From contig DIZA01000006.1 of assembly GCA_002429245.1 (NCBI GenBank), positions 302,651 through 366,650 of the forward strand: DNA of 64,000 bases, written 5' to 3'. The notes under the pieces were generated by a model that did no database searches, was not told the DNA's origin, and was given only the letters and a program-made list of their open reading frames with translations. The stretch is from Candidatus Saccharibacteria bacterium UBA6040. GTDB lineage: Bacteria; Patescibacteriota; Saccharimonadia; Saccharimonadales; Saccharimonadaceae. The translations under genes and the position numbers were made by a program. This document shows, one piece after another, positions 44,164 to 52,648 of the stretch (the stretch's first letter is position 1; each line of letters opens with the position of its first letter).

Positions 44164-44295
44164 GTCTAGGTTTCAGCAATATTTATACCCTTTCGGGTGC
44201 TTTAACGCATTTAAGCGTCAATTCACCCGAAAACATTAGTGTTAAAGCTAGTGCTGAAGCCTAGACAGTTCCTAGGATGGATTGGCGCTTTTTTG
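44164..44295 (+). ncRNA. Candidate structured RNA with 15-bp closing stem and internal pseudoknot
   Basis: GTCTAGGTTTCAGCA (44164-44178) pairs with TGCTGAAGCCTAGAC (44252-44266): 15 pairs, one of them G-U. Inside, TTTCGGGTG (44191-44199) pairs with CACCCGAAA (44224-44232). The loop of that stem contains GCTTTAAC (44199-44206), which is the exact complement of GTTAAAGC (44241-44248) outside it, making an 8-bp pseudoknot. TTAACGC/GCGTCAA fits in the loop as an alternative. A T-run (GCTTTTTT) follows at 44287. It is either a free small RNA or the leader of the 44338 gene. Confidence 0.6.
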
Positions 44296-44310
44296 ATACC
44301 GGCTTTCCGT

Positions 44311-44333
44311 CCCTCTAATAACTCTAGTGAGGG
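44311..44333 (+). promoter_or_regulatory. Hairpin sequestering the ribosome-binding site of the 44338 gene
   Basis: CCCTC (44311-44315) is complementary to GAGGG (44329-44333), the Shine-Dalgarno-like stretch 4 nt before ATG 44338. Translation could be switched by the upstream structured RNA. Confidence 0.4.
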
Positions 44334-44337
44334 CTTT

Positions 44338-44781
44338 ATGAACATAAGCAAGAAAACGCTCAAAGAACAAGAAAAGAGTCAGCGCATAGCTTTACGTGGC
44401 GCTATAAAAAATGGCAAAGAGAAGCTTTTAGGCGCAGCGCCTATTGATTATATCGGTGGTTATGATCAGTTTCGTAAGGTGACTGGAGGTGGTAAAATTC
44501 ATTGCTATGAAGACATTATTATATTTGAGAAGAGTTATAGAGGATTCACGATAAAAGTAAGTGATATCGAATCAATCTCAATCAAGGATGCTAAAAATAT
44601 CGACAATGTCCAGTACGGAGTTGGCTTAGCCGTTAAAGATGCGACACTCGAGGTTAACCTTAAAGACGGTCAAGCCCTCATCTTTCACACTTTCAAACTT
44701 GCAACTATAGGCTTACAGGCTAAACTTGCAAATGCAATCTCTTATTACCGCAAACTCAATCACGATGCCAATGGCAAATAG
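44338..44781 (+). CDS. Hypothetical protein, PH-like beta domain
   Basis: 147 aa from ATG 44338. Basic helical N-terminus, then a beta-rich segment (HCYEDIIIFEKSYRGFTIKV..IESISI; ATLEVNLKDGQALIFHTF) with the rhythm of bacterial PH-like domains. The assignment is by pattern only. Follows the structured RNA and overlaps the next gene by 11 nt. Confidence 0.55.
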   Translation: MNISKKTLKEQEKSQRIALRGAIKNGKEKLLGAAPIDYIGGYDQFRKVTGGGKIHCYEDIIIFEKSYRGFTIKVSDIESISIKDAKNIDNVQYGVGLAVKDATLEVNLKDGQALIFHTFKLATIGLQAKLANAISYYRKLNHDANGK

Positions 44782-44914
44782 TGAGCCCATAGATATACCT
44801 ACGTTGACCCCAGATGATATAAAAGCTTTCGCTGAATACATAGAGTTATTGATGAAAATTGAAAAAGAGAACAATCTGAGACAGCAAGGGGTCGAAGACA
44901 CCGAAAGACTGTGA
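44771..44914 (+). CDS. Orphan tiny protein of the recombinase-associated type
   Basis: 47 aa, ATG 44771, overlapping the previous stop (ATGGCAAATAG). The core IPTLTPDDIKAFAEYIELLM resembles the tiny ORF in front of the second serine recombinase. No recombinase follows; about 600 bp of apparently non-coding DNA does, suggesting a lost recombinase gene. Confidence 0.5.
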   Translation: MANSEPIDIPTLTPDDIKAFAEYIELLMKIEKENNLRQQGVEDTERL

Positions 44915-45529
44915 TTATTTATATTATTCGATTCACATATCGTACAGGTGCTTGGGTATCTAGTCGCTGTAAATCTAACAATATCGTTGGTATCTGTTAA
45001 ATCCCTGAAGCTAAAAAGATAGTTGTACAATCTTATTTGCATATTAGCAAACTCTACGTGTATTATTAAAAATAAGATACCGAGTTCAACTCGTGGAAAC
45101 ATTCTGGAGGAGGTTGCTAATACCTCATGGGGAAGTATACGGGCCATTGTCAATAATTAGCATCACGCCTGTCGGATGGCGATAAATCCGATCATCGCTT
45201 CAGTGTTGAGTTTTTACTCAAACATAAAAGATGCACCTTAACAATTCGGCGTTCAATCTTTTTGTGCTTTTCCTAAGTATCGATTTTATATCGAGCTATA
45301 ACAATTTACTGAAGAGTAGGTTTAAGAGCTTACCTCATCTTAACGAAGACGTGTGTTCAAAGATCTAAATACGAGCATTGTAGTACCGACTCATGGCTAC
45401 AGCTTATACCCAAGAACAATACCCTACATACACTGAAATGATGATAGTGATGCAACCTCCCCCTCCGGCTTACACGGTGAAAAGGGGATTGTTTTGCGTG
45501 GCGATGGTAGGTACTACTTTATTCAAGAT
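44915..45529. other. Long stretch without a convincing gene
   Basis: It holds a perfect hairpin TTGAGT TTTT ACTCAA near 45209 and a possible stem CGGAT/ATCCG near 45175. A 97-aa plus-strand frame from 45393 overlaps the G5/DUF3761 gene antisense and looks spurious. The stretch may be decayed recombinase sequence. Confidence 0.4.
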
Positions 45530-46294
45530 CTATAGCCACGTCGCTACACCACCATGGTGTGAACAGGTGCCGCTTCGTGACTGGCTAAAACTGTATGTTC
45601 CATCAACGCACTGCGCTGTTGCCCCTGCGGGCGTCGTAGAGGCAGCATATGGGCTACAAACCGTGTTGCCAGCGCTATTTACATAGGTACCATTTGGGCA
45701 GTCTGTCGGGCTTGTTGTCGTAGGAGCTGGAGCAACGTATGTACCAACAAGTGTGACCTGCGTAACAGGCTGGGTCGTAATTTGGCTGCTTGTTTGAACT
45801 TTGTTGGTTTGTGTACCATTTACGAAGGTCTCAAGATAGGTAATCGTGTTAACACCATTAACACCAGCTACGGAAACCTTTGTTTGGCCGCTAGGGAGAG
45901 TGCTGTCATTTTGTGTCGTTGACGGGAAAGGAATCGGCTGGGCTTCGGTGACTGTTTTTGTGACTGGCTTAGCTGCGTCTATAGCCGCTTGCTTCGCAGT
46001 CTGCGCTTGTTGAGCTTTGAGTGCGTCTTGTGCTTTTTGCGTGGCAAGTGCACTAGCAGCAATAGAGGCTCTGACGCTAGCTGGTTCTGTCGCTGCCATC
46101 ACGCTTCCGAAGCCGAAGAGGGTAATGACAATACTCGCTATTCCTATCGCAAGGATTCGCTTACGAGATAGTGGTGATTTCAGCTTCTTATTTACAATGT
46201 GTGGTTTTGCGAGAAAGACAATTGTAGCAGCAATCAGTGCAGGAATACCGAGCATTACAATCACTATACTTATGTAGTAGATAACGTCTCCCAT
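45530..46294 (-). CDS. Membrane-anchored G5 and DUF3761 domain protein
   Basis: 254 aa with AAGGAG before ATG. Two TM helices (about 5-28 and 46-66), an Ala/Gln-rich coiled segment (70-110), a G5-like domain (about 135-185, TITYLETFVNGT) and a C-terminal DUF3761 domain (about 198-254) with CPNGTYVNSAGN, CVDGTYSFSQSRSGTCSHHGGVATW. G5 domains bind cell-wall glycans, and DUF3761 is a Cys-bridged extracellular module. Probably a surface binding protein. Confidence 0.75.
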   Translation of the reverse strand: MGDVIYYISIVIVMLGIPALIAATIVFLAKPHIVNKKLKSPLSRKRILAIGIASIVITLFGFGSVMAATEPASVRASIAASALATQKAQDALKAQQAQTAKQAAIDAAKPVTKTVTEAQPIPFPSTTQNDSTLPSGQTKVSVAGVNGVNTITYLETFVNGTQTNKVQTSSQITTQPVTQVTLVGTYVAPAPTTTSPTDCPNGTYVNSAGNTVCSPYAASTTPAGATAQCVDGTYSFSQSRSGTCSHHGGVATWL

Positions 46295-46450
46295 GTACTT
46301 GTCGCTCCTTAGGTTTATCTGAACTATACACCCGAATGAAGAGCGCGTAAACGCTCGTTATTTGCTAAGATAAATGCATATGGCAATTACGCACTAATGT
46401 AACCTGGTAAATCAAATAGTCAGCAAAATTGAGTTGGGCGAACTTTTAAA

Positions 46451-48004
46451 TTAACCTTCACCATCCCTGAGTCTCGTGCCAACCTCTTCACCGTAAATAG
46501 TTTCATACTCACTACTGAATGGAAATTCATAATTTTCAATCTCGCTACGAAAATTCTCGTTGAAGTAACTAACCAATTCCCAACCTTCACTACTAACCCC
46601 GTCAATATACGGCTGAATTATATCCTCGAAACTATGGGTCTTTGCAAAATGGATGAGATATTCGAAGTCAGTTATTGGGGCGACAATGTAAGGTACTTCG
46701 GTCATAAGTGAAAAATCAATGTTCTTATCAATTAACTTTTGCAAAACTATTTCGTCAAGCATTTCGATCTGTTCGCCCATTAGATACCACCGCTCCAACG
46801 TAGTGATGGCGAGATAATACTTTTTACTACTATTGAATAGGTAATTGGGCGAATGATATTGACCTTCTTTGTATGCGATATAGCTTTCATAAGATTGGCA
46901 AACTGCATCCCCAAGTATTTGCAGTTGCTCAAACAGCTCATCAGCATTTAATAAAGTGACTTTCGCTCCAAGAGTCAGTCTTTTCGTTTTACACTCCACT
47001 AACAACCCACAAGTATTTTGATCAACAACCCAGTCTATTCGATGGGGACTACCTGCATAGTTCTCTTCTTCTGGGTATACGACTATTTGTGCGTTGGCAA
47101 TGATTGCCATACTTACGTCACCGACGAAATTTTCGAATGCTTTACCAAACGCATTATCGAATCCTCGTTCGTCGTAAACGTCATAATATAAACCAGAGCT
47201 TATACGCCAATAAAGTAAAACAGGCAGGGGCGATGAAACGAACTCCAACCCATCACTATTTGTGCCTTTAATTAGCGGCCAGTTTATAAGCGAATGATAT
47301 GCATAAAGAAATGTATCATCTAACTTTCGTTCATTATTGTCCAAAAGCTTTGCTTTGAGGTCATCAAGAGTAATACCAAATTTATTTACGAATAGCTCGT
47401 AATCTTCCCAGGTTACATCAGGTAGTGAAAATTCAGTAGGATTGTACAGAGTTTGAAAATAAGTCAGAGTATTCCCGAATAACGCGCCACCGATGGTCGC
47501 AATTTGCGTAGGTGTTAAACCGATCTTATTTTTTATTATTGCAGCGACATCTGGTGAATTGAAAATTCTTGCATATCTAACCAAGCTATCCGTGTTTGGA
47601 CTGTCTGCCTGGTATTTGAATTGACGATGAGCAAGGCGAACTGATATTTCTTGTCGGATATTAGACGGATTGACAAATTTTGTGCTTATTGCGTTTTCAA
47701 TATGTTTCAAGTGATCTACCCCCCTAGATAAATCTCGCTGTTCCTTAAAGGAGTACCGTGGGTAATTATTTTTACCCGCACAAACGATAACTTCACGAGC
47801 CAGAGTTTCTAGCTCCCACGGTAGGAATGCGTAGGGCTTATCAATCCATGGGTGTGCTTCAATATCTACTGGAAAAGGTGGATTATAGTTTGGCATCAAT
47901 TTTCTGGCTGCGTATGCGTGAATGACATACAAGTCTTCCATTATATCAGTTTGACGAAGAAAGTTTCTAAGAGGCTTCCAATCGGCGTAAATGTCATTGC
48001 TCAT
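46451..48004 (-). CDS. PD-(D/E)XK nuclease-like protein
   Basis: 517 aa, soluble. A long helical N-terminal part and, at about residues 300-360, a nuclease-like core: GKAFENFVGDV, RIDWVVD, LLVECKTKRL (Glu, Asp, Glu-x-Lys order). No restriction-enzyme family recognised. Starts 26 nt after the 48031 gene and is probably its operon partner. Position next to Shedu and DUF2130 genes suggests a defence role; this is inference. Confidence 0.6.
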   Translation of the reverse strand: MSNDIYADWKPLRNFLRQTDIMEDLYVIHAYAARKLMPNYNPPFPVDIEAHPWIDKPYAFLPWELETLAREVIVCAGKNNYPRYSFKEQRDLSRGVDHLKHIENAISTKFVNPSNIRQEISVRLAHRQFKYQADSPNTDSLVRYARIFNSPDVAAIIKNKIGLTPTQIATIGGALFGNTLTYFQTLYNPTEFSLPDVTWEDYELFVNKFGITLDDLKAKLLDNNERKLDDTFLYAYHSLINWPLIKGTNSDGLEFVSSPLPVLLYWRISSGLYYDVYDERGFDNAFGKAFENFVGDVSMAIIANAQIVVYPEEENYAGSPHRIDWVVDQNTCGLLVECKTKRLTLGAKVTLLNADELFEQLQILGDAVCQSYESYIAYKEGQYHSPNYLFNSSKKYYLAITTLERWYLMGEQIEMLDEIVLQKLIDKNIDFSLMTEVPYIVAPITDFEYLIHFAKTHSFEDIIQPYIDGVSSEGWELVSYFNENFRSEIENYEFPFSSEYETIYGEEVGTRLRDGEG

Positions 48005-48030
48005 GGACTCATTATATAGTCAGTGACGCT

Positions 48031-48696
48031 TTAGAAGGAAAGGATATGTTCTGGACGTATCTTTATGCGGGCTTGATTGTGACCCTTTACGTCTAATGTT
48101 ATAGAGTCGAGGCGATAGTAAAGCCCTAACTTGCCAGTGAAAGTCTTCAATGAGCGAAATTTTTTGCGACAATTACCGCATAGCAGTAATCCGTCTTCAA
48201 TATATAGGCGTGTGAAAAGCTTTTTTTGTTTATTACATGAACTGCAAGTGGCCGAATCGGTACTATTTTCTGCTTTTTGCACAAACGCTTTAATTTCATC
48301 GAGATGATGCTGAAAGTAGCTCATGAGCTCATCTTTTTCTATTTCGGAATCAGTGATGATTTCGTGCCTCAATTTCTCAAATTCGATCTTATTGATTTTC
48401 CCCGTTACATATCGTTCAGCAAGTTTCACACCGGCGACTTTTCCGAATACCACTAAATCAATGGTTATCTCTGCTCCTCTAGATTTAAGTTTTGCAAAAT
48501 CGGTCACATTTATTTTGCCAGAAGCATATAGTTCATTAAGCTTTTGAGTTGCTTTGCCTCGTTTTTTCTCGATATCCGTATTCTTTCTGATGAGTCTCTC
48601 ATTTTCCCTCCTCACTTGTCTTGCATGTTGTTCCGATGCTTTTAAGGACCTATTAACAGCTGCATTTAGTAACCTCATCGTTCTCTTGTATCCCAT
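48031..48696 (-). CDS. Coiled-coil protein with C-terminal zinc ribbon
   Basis: 221 aa from ATG 48696 behind GAGAGGAGT. Basic coiled-coil N-terminus (ASEQHARQVRRENERLIRK), two short SHOCT-like repeats (LNELYASGKINVTDFAKL; AERYVTGKINKIEFEKL) and a CxxC...CxxC zinc ribbon (CSSCNKQK, LLCGNC). Upstream partner of the PD-(D/E)XK gene. Unknown function; could guide or regulate the nuclease. Confidence 0.6.
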   Translation of the reverse strand: MGYKRTMRLLNAAVNRSLKASEQHARQVRRENERLIRKNTDIEKKRGKATQKLNELYASGKINVTDFAKLKSRGAEITIDLVVFGKVAGVKLAERYVTGKINKIEFEKLRHEIITDSEIEKDELMSYFQHHLDEIKAFVQKAENSTDSATCSSCNKQKKLFTRLYIEDGLLLCGNCRKKFRSLKTFTGKLGLYYRLDSITLDVKGHNQARIKIRPEHILSF

Positions 48697-48987
48697 GATG
48701 ACTCCTCTCGATTTATAACATGTCCTTTTATGCTTCATTATATTAGTATATGAGGGAAAACGTACTCAAAGTTACCAATGTGGACCGATGCTTGAAGTTT
48801 AGGATTTTATTGGTCATCCTGAAAACTCACCACAATGGATAGATTGTATTGTTTCTGAAGGACGTAACGAAGAGCCAACCGAACTAGACACTCTCCATAG
48901 GAATCGGAGCATCGATGATGAGTGGACACATTATAGTATAATTGAAAGATCGGGGTTATTTATGTGGTGTAACTTGTTTATGGGAAA
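48697..48987. other. Intergenic stretch between two defence-like operons
   Basis: No gene or clear structure seen. A TATAAT-like run near 48935 (TATAGTATAATTG) could be a promoter pointing right, but nothing recognisable starts there. Confidence 0.35.
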
Positions 48988-49998
48988 TCAGTCAAAGTTT
49001 GAAATAATTTTACGACCACAAGATAGCAGATAGTCGTAAGACATTATTTGTATATTATTCATGTTTGAATTGAGCATTCGTAATGCTTCAAATGCGGCTT
49101 CATCAAAGTCTTTGGTTCTACCAGCAACAATTTTTACTCTTGGTCGCAGTACTTTGACTTTATACTCGTTCTCGATAATTGCCTTATATTCATCCATCTT
49201 TTGTAAATAAAAAAGTGACTGACCGATAACTTCAGATAGTGGCTTTGAGGGATAATAGCAGTTATGACTCTTGTCGAACTGTAGTAATTCGTACTCAAGT
49301 TTCGGTCGCTTTAATTCAATAAGGTCTAAGAAGCCATCGAGACTTTCCATGAGTAAATCTGCTTCGCTAGACATTGCAATTTTTCGTGCTTCATAATGTT
49401 CTGTGTACTCAACGCCAAATACCCAAATGTTCTGTTCAATCCAATTTTGAAAAACCTTTTCTGGTTGTTTCGCCGCATACTTCAATAGATTTTCGTTTTT
49501 TGGCAGTTCCTTGACTATGTTACCTGTTTCCTCAAGCTCAAGAAGCTTCTCTAGGTTCTCTAGTTCCTGTTTGTAGGTCTGATGCTTGTATGCAGCACTT
49601 AGGCTATCGAGTTCTATGTCGGTAAGGTTTTGAAGAAGTTCAGTGACCTTTTCGCTACCTGTAATTTTCTTAAGTATTGGTCCAAGTGCTTTGGCGCCTA
49701 GGCTTTCGAGCTGACTGAGTAAGTTTTGTATCTCCTCGCTTGACTCAATAAACCTCGCTGACTTATTACTTTCTGCGTCACGAATAATAGAGATGCTGTT
49801 CAAATGTGTGTATAGATCCCGAATTGTTTCAAACGAAAGCGTCGTGTTGAATACTGGCTGACCTGTATGTTTATTGATAGCAAATAGCGTCATCTTAAGC
49901 GTTTCGTGCGTTGTCTCGTTGTCTACTATGCCTGTAAAATTAGCTCGTAATGAGATATGGTCGTCTGAATAGATTTCTTTGTCAAAGCCTACGCTCAT
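48988..49998 (-). CDS. sduA: Shedu-type anti-phage nuclease (DUF4263)
   Basis: 336 aa from ATG 49998, directly after the stop of the partner gene; the frame itself runs to 50082. N-terminal beta-rich part, helical linker, then the DUF4263 nuclease: WIEQNIWVFGVEY, EADLLMESLDGFLDLIELKRPK (catalytic Asp, Glu, Lys), YYPSKPLSEVIGQSLFYLQ and LRPRVKIVAGR. Shedu proteins are single-gene phage-defence nucleases. The length is near normal and the catalytic residues are present. Confidence 0.85.
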   Translation of the reverse strand: MSVGFDKEIYSDDHISLRANFTGIVDNETTHETLKMTLFAINKHTGQPVFNTTLSFETIRDLYTHLNSISIIRDAESNKSARFIESSEEIQNLLSQLESLGAKALGPILKKITGSEKVTELLQNLTDIELDSLSAAYKHQTYKQELENLEKLLELEETGNIVKELPKNENLLKYAAKQPEKVFQNWIEQNIWVFGVEYTEHYEARKIAMSSEADLLMESLDGFLDLIELKRPKLEYELLQFDKSHNCYYPSKPLSEVIGQSLFYLQKMDEYKAIIENEYKVKVLRPRVKIVAGRTKDFDEAAFEALRMLNSNMNNIQIMSYDYLLSCGRKIISNFD

Positions 49999-49999
49999 T

Positions 50000-50338
50000 T
50001 TAGACTTTTGCGATAACGCTCTTGTAGCGTTCGGACTCAGGCTTATATTCAGCGATTGGGTTAATCGTGAACTCAGGCTCATCCTCTAAAATTTGTATGT
50101 CCCTAAAATTAGCAAGGTCACTCATTTTTACTTGGCTTAGTTGATTTTTTGAAGATGCTCCTGAGACTTGAAAAATGTCAATTTTTGTCGTTGAGTGACC
50201 AGATATATCGGTGTAAACGTATGCAACGTAAGGGTCACCTCGCCTTTCTCCGTAAGAAGGATTCTTATCACTAATGTATTGATAACTGATAGACTTATGT
50301 CTGTTGATTGCGTCCACGATTGTATCAAGGGTGTTCAT
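50000..50338 (-). CDS. Small beta-rich protein coupled to Shedu
   Basis: 112 aa behind AGGAGA. AINRHKSISYQYISDKNP, YGERRGDPYVAYVY and FQVSGASSKN recall WYL-type sensory domains. Its stop codon lies 1 nt before the sduA ATG, so the two are translationally coupled. A sensor or inhibitor of the nuclease is a reasonable guess. Confidence 0.6.
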   Translation of the reverse strand: MNTLDTIVDAINRHKSISYQYISDKNPSYGERRGDPYVAYVYTDISGHSTTKIDIFQVSGASSKNQLSQVKMSDLANFRDIQILEDEPEFTINPIAEYKPESERYKSVIAKV

Positions 50339-50407
50339 TTGAAATTCTCCTATATAATAGTATTAGTATCCCACTACCTTAATGACTAAGCAAGGACGCG
50401 AAAAGTG

Positions 50408-51655
50408 ATGAATGAAATAATATGCCCACATTGTAAAAAAGCATTCAAAGTTGATGAGGCTGGGTTTGCTGACATCCTAAAACAAGTTCGTGACCACGAG
50501 TTTGATAAAGAGCTTCACGAACGCATTGCGTTGCTTGATAAGGACAAAGAAAATGCAGTTAATCTTGCCGAAGCAAAGCTAAAGAATGAACAACAATTAG
50601 AAAACGCCCGAAAAGATGCTGAAATCGCTGACCTTAAATCCGGAAAGGCTCTTGCTATTGAACAACTGGCTGCAAAGAAAGAGGCTGAATTGGCTGCGTT
50701 AAGGGCAGAGCTTCAATCTGCTGATGCGAAGAATAGCCTTGCTCTGGTGGAAGCAATTGGGAAGGTTGAGAAAGAGCGGGATGAGCTTGCAGGCGAACTT
50801 AAGACTAAAGATACAGAGAAGCAATTACTGGAGTCTTCTCTAAAAGATAAGTATGAGAATGAGCTCAAATCGAAAGACGAGATGATTGCGTACTATAAGG
50901 ACATGAAGGCAAAGTTATCTACTAAAATGGTAGGTGAAACTCTTGAGCAACACTGCGAGACAGAATTCAATCGGCTTCGTGCAACAGCATTTCCGAACGC
51001 ATATTTTGAAAAAGATAACGACGCAAAAACAGGAAGCAAGGGCGACTACATCTATCGCGAAAACGATAGTGAAGGTAATGAGATTATATCAATCATGTTT
51101 GAGATGAAAAACGAAGGAGATGAAACGGCCACGAAACACAAAAACGAAGATTTCCTGCGTGAGTTAGACAAAGACCGCATAGAAAAGAAATGTGAGTATG
51201 CAGTTCTAGTGACCTTATTGGAAGCAGATAGTGAGCTATACAACACGGGTATTGTCGATGTTTCACATAGGCATTCAAAAATGTATGTCATACGACCTCA
51301 GTTTTTTATTCCTATTATTACTTTGTTAAGGAATGCTGCACTTAATTCTCTCAAATATAAGTCAGAGCTTGCATTGGTTAAGGCGCAGAATGTAGACATT
51401 ACTAACTTTGAAGATAATATGAATAATTTTAAGGAAGGCTTTGCGAAGAATTATGAACTTGCAAGTCGAAAATTCAAAACTGCCATTGAGGAAATTGATA
51501 AAACAATAGACCACCTTCAAAAAACAAAAGATTCACTACTATCTTCCGAAAACAATCTACGTCTAGCAAATAATAAAGCAGAAGATCTTTCTATAAAGCG
51601 ACTTACGCGAGGAAACCCCACTATGTCTGCCAAGTTTTCTGAGTTAAAAGACTAA
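50408..51655 (+). CDS. DUF2130 domain protein
   Basis: 415 aa from ATG 50408 (GTG 50405 also in frame). N-terminal zinc-finger-like CPHCKK, a long coiled coil (residues 30-185), then the DUF2130 nuclease-like domain (about 190-330): GETLEQHCETEFN, GSKGDYIYREND, ISIMFEMKNEGD, FLRELDKDRIEKKCEYAVLV. The core resembles restriction endonucleases. Divergent from the Shedu pair over about 70 bp. Confidence 0.85.
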   Translation: MNEIICPHCKKAFKVDEAGFADILKQVRDHEFDKELHERIALLDKDKENAVNLAEAKLKNEQQLENARKDAEIADLKSGKALAIEQLAAKKEAELAALRAELQSADAKNSLALVEAIGKVEKERDELAGELKTKDTEKQLLESSLKDKYENELKSKDEMIAYYKDMKAKLSTKMVGETLEQHCETEFNRLRATAFPNAYFEKDNDAKTGSKGDYIYRENDSEGNEIISIMFEMKNEGDETATKHKNEDFLRELDKDRIEKKCEYAVLVTLLEADSELYNTGIVDVSHRHSKMYVIRPQFFIPIITLLRNAALNSLKYKSELALVKAQNVDITNFEDNMNNFKEGFAKNYELASRKFKTAIEEIDKTIDHLQKTKDSLLSSENNLRLANNKAEDLSIKRLTRGNPTMSAKFSELKD

Positions 51656-51687
51656 TACTACTTTCGAAAACCCTGCATTCTAGTAAA

Positions 51688-51835
51688 TCAGTCCAATAAG
51701 TCACCTGATAATTGGAATGTTTCTATGACGTCTCGAAATACCATATCATCTTTCAAAACTTTAGAAACTGTTAGAATTGAGTCAACCGCACGGCACCAAT
51801 TAAATTGCCTCGATTGTAAGATTGGGGCTATTTAA
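51688..51835 (-). pseudogene. Decayed gene tail, copy A
   Basis: An open minus-strand tail ending KDDMVFRDVIETFQLSG.LLD*, without an N-terminal part. Nearly the same peptide (DDMIFRDAIEAFQLSG) ends copy B at 53592. A hairpin and TTGGTGCC motif lie at its upstream edge in both cases. The parent gene was not recognised. Confidence 0.4.
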
Positions 51836-51853
51836 TTGCTATACTGAGTCTAT

Positions 51854-52456
51854 ATGAACGAGATAATCTATGGCACGACCAACCCTGCAAAAGTTGCTCA
51901 AGTAAGAAGCATCCTTGAACCTCTAGGCTTCGACGTTCGGAGCTTGGCTGATTTTGATACTACGCTCACTGTCGAGGAAGATGGTGAAACGGCAGAAGAA
52001 AATGCTCGTAAGAAAGCTATAGCGTATGCTCAGGCGTTAGGCAAAAAAGTACTGTCTATGGACGCAGCACTTTATTTCAATGATTTGCCAGATGACCAAC
52101 AACCAGGTTTGCATGTGCGTAGGATACACGGTATTGAAAGGTCTAGTGACGAAGAAATGCTTGCTTATTATACCGATCTTGCAAAAAGTATGGGAGACAG
52201 AGTGGATGCATACTGGCGTTATGCGTTTGCATTAGCAAACCCTGATAGTACTTGCGTTTCATTCGTTCACGATACTCCACGCATATTTGTTAGCGAACCA
52301 AGTAACCATATCATAGAAGGTTTTCCTCTTGAATCGATACAGATCGACCCTAGTAGCGGTAAGTACATTTCAGAAATGTCAAAAGAAGAAGCAGCTACGT
52401 TCTGGCAGACTTCTATTGGCGTGCCACTTACTCAATTCGTTCAAGAAAACTACTAA
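51854..52456 (+). CDS. RdgB/HAM1-like non-canonical purine NTP pyrophosphatase
   Basis: 200 aa. N-terminal YGTTNPAKVAQVRSIL, then the VEEDGETAEENARKKAIAYA segment and VLSMDAALYF, the usual HAM1 substrate and metal regions. It would hydrolyse ITP/XTP/dITP to the monophosphates. More divergent than housekeeping RdgB. TATACT lies about 8 nt before the ATG. Confidence 0.8.
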   Translation: MNEIIYGTTNPAKVAQVRSILEPLGFDVRSLADFDTTLTVEEDGETAEENARKKAIAYAQALGKKVLSMDAALYFNDLPDDQQPGLHVRRIHGIERSSDEEMLAYYTDLAKSMGDRVDAYWRYAFALANPDSTCVSFVHDTPRIFVSEPSNHIIEGFPLESIQIDPSSGKYISEMSKEEAATFWQTSIGVPLTQFVQENY

Positions 52457-52470
52457 AGCTACATTAGGTT

Positions 52471-52620
52471 CTAGTAAATTATAAGAACTTCGCTTTTTTG
52501 CTTTCGGGAATAACTTTCAGGTTGAGATAGAGCAAGTTCAAATGGATTATCTATCATGTAACTCAAGAGTTTAAGTAGATTCTGTTCGGCTGCACCAATA
52601 TAAAATACCCTAAATAAATT
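52471..52620 (-). pseudogene. Decayed gene tail, copy C
   Basis: Minus-strand open tail (IGAAEQNLLKLLSYMIDNPF, further on ending in VLIIY*) starting behind a GGTATTTT hairpin and a TTGGTGC motif, as in copies A and B. The peptide itself differs. Low support. Confidence 0.25.
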
Positions 52621-52634
52621 AGGGTATTTTCTTT
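52602..52634. terminator. Bidirectional terminator
   Basis: AAAATACCCTAA and TTAGGGTATTTT form a 12-bp stem with a 5-nt loop; T-rich on both sides. It ends the 53556-52649 operon. Confidence 0.8.
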
Positions 52635-52648
52635 ATCTTTCGGTTGTT

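Larger units (their letters stand above)
23296..45200. mobile_element. Composite integrative element anchored at tRNA-Gly (right end uncertain)
   Basis: The left end is set by tRNA-Gly and its abutting serine recombinase. Contents include a second serine recombinase (41422-42936), a replication-relaxation protein, a VirD4/TraG-like ATPase, an XRE regulator, a PLD-family protein, several small DUF genes and a lectin-type prepilin. The AT-richer composition and low gene density contrast with the core genes on both sides. No exact copy of the tRNA-Gly end was found, so the right end is a guess; accessory genes run on to about 51.7 kb. Confidence 0.55.

Noticed and set aside
44239..44337. 33-residue N-terminal extension of the 44338 protein
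   Set aside because: It would be translated from within the structured RNA and lacks an RBS; ATG 44338 follows GAGGG.
45393..45686. 97-aa plus-strand frame
   Set aside because: Second half is antisense to the conserved DUF3761 domain; no RBS or family.
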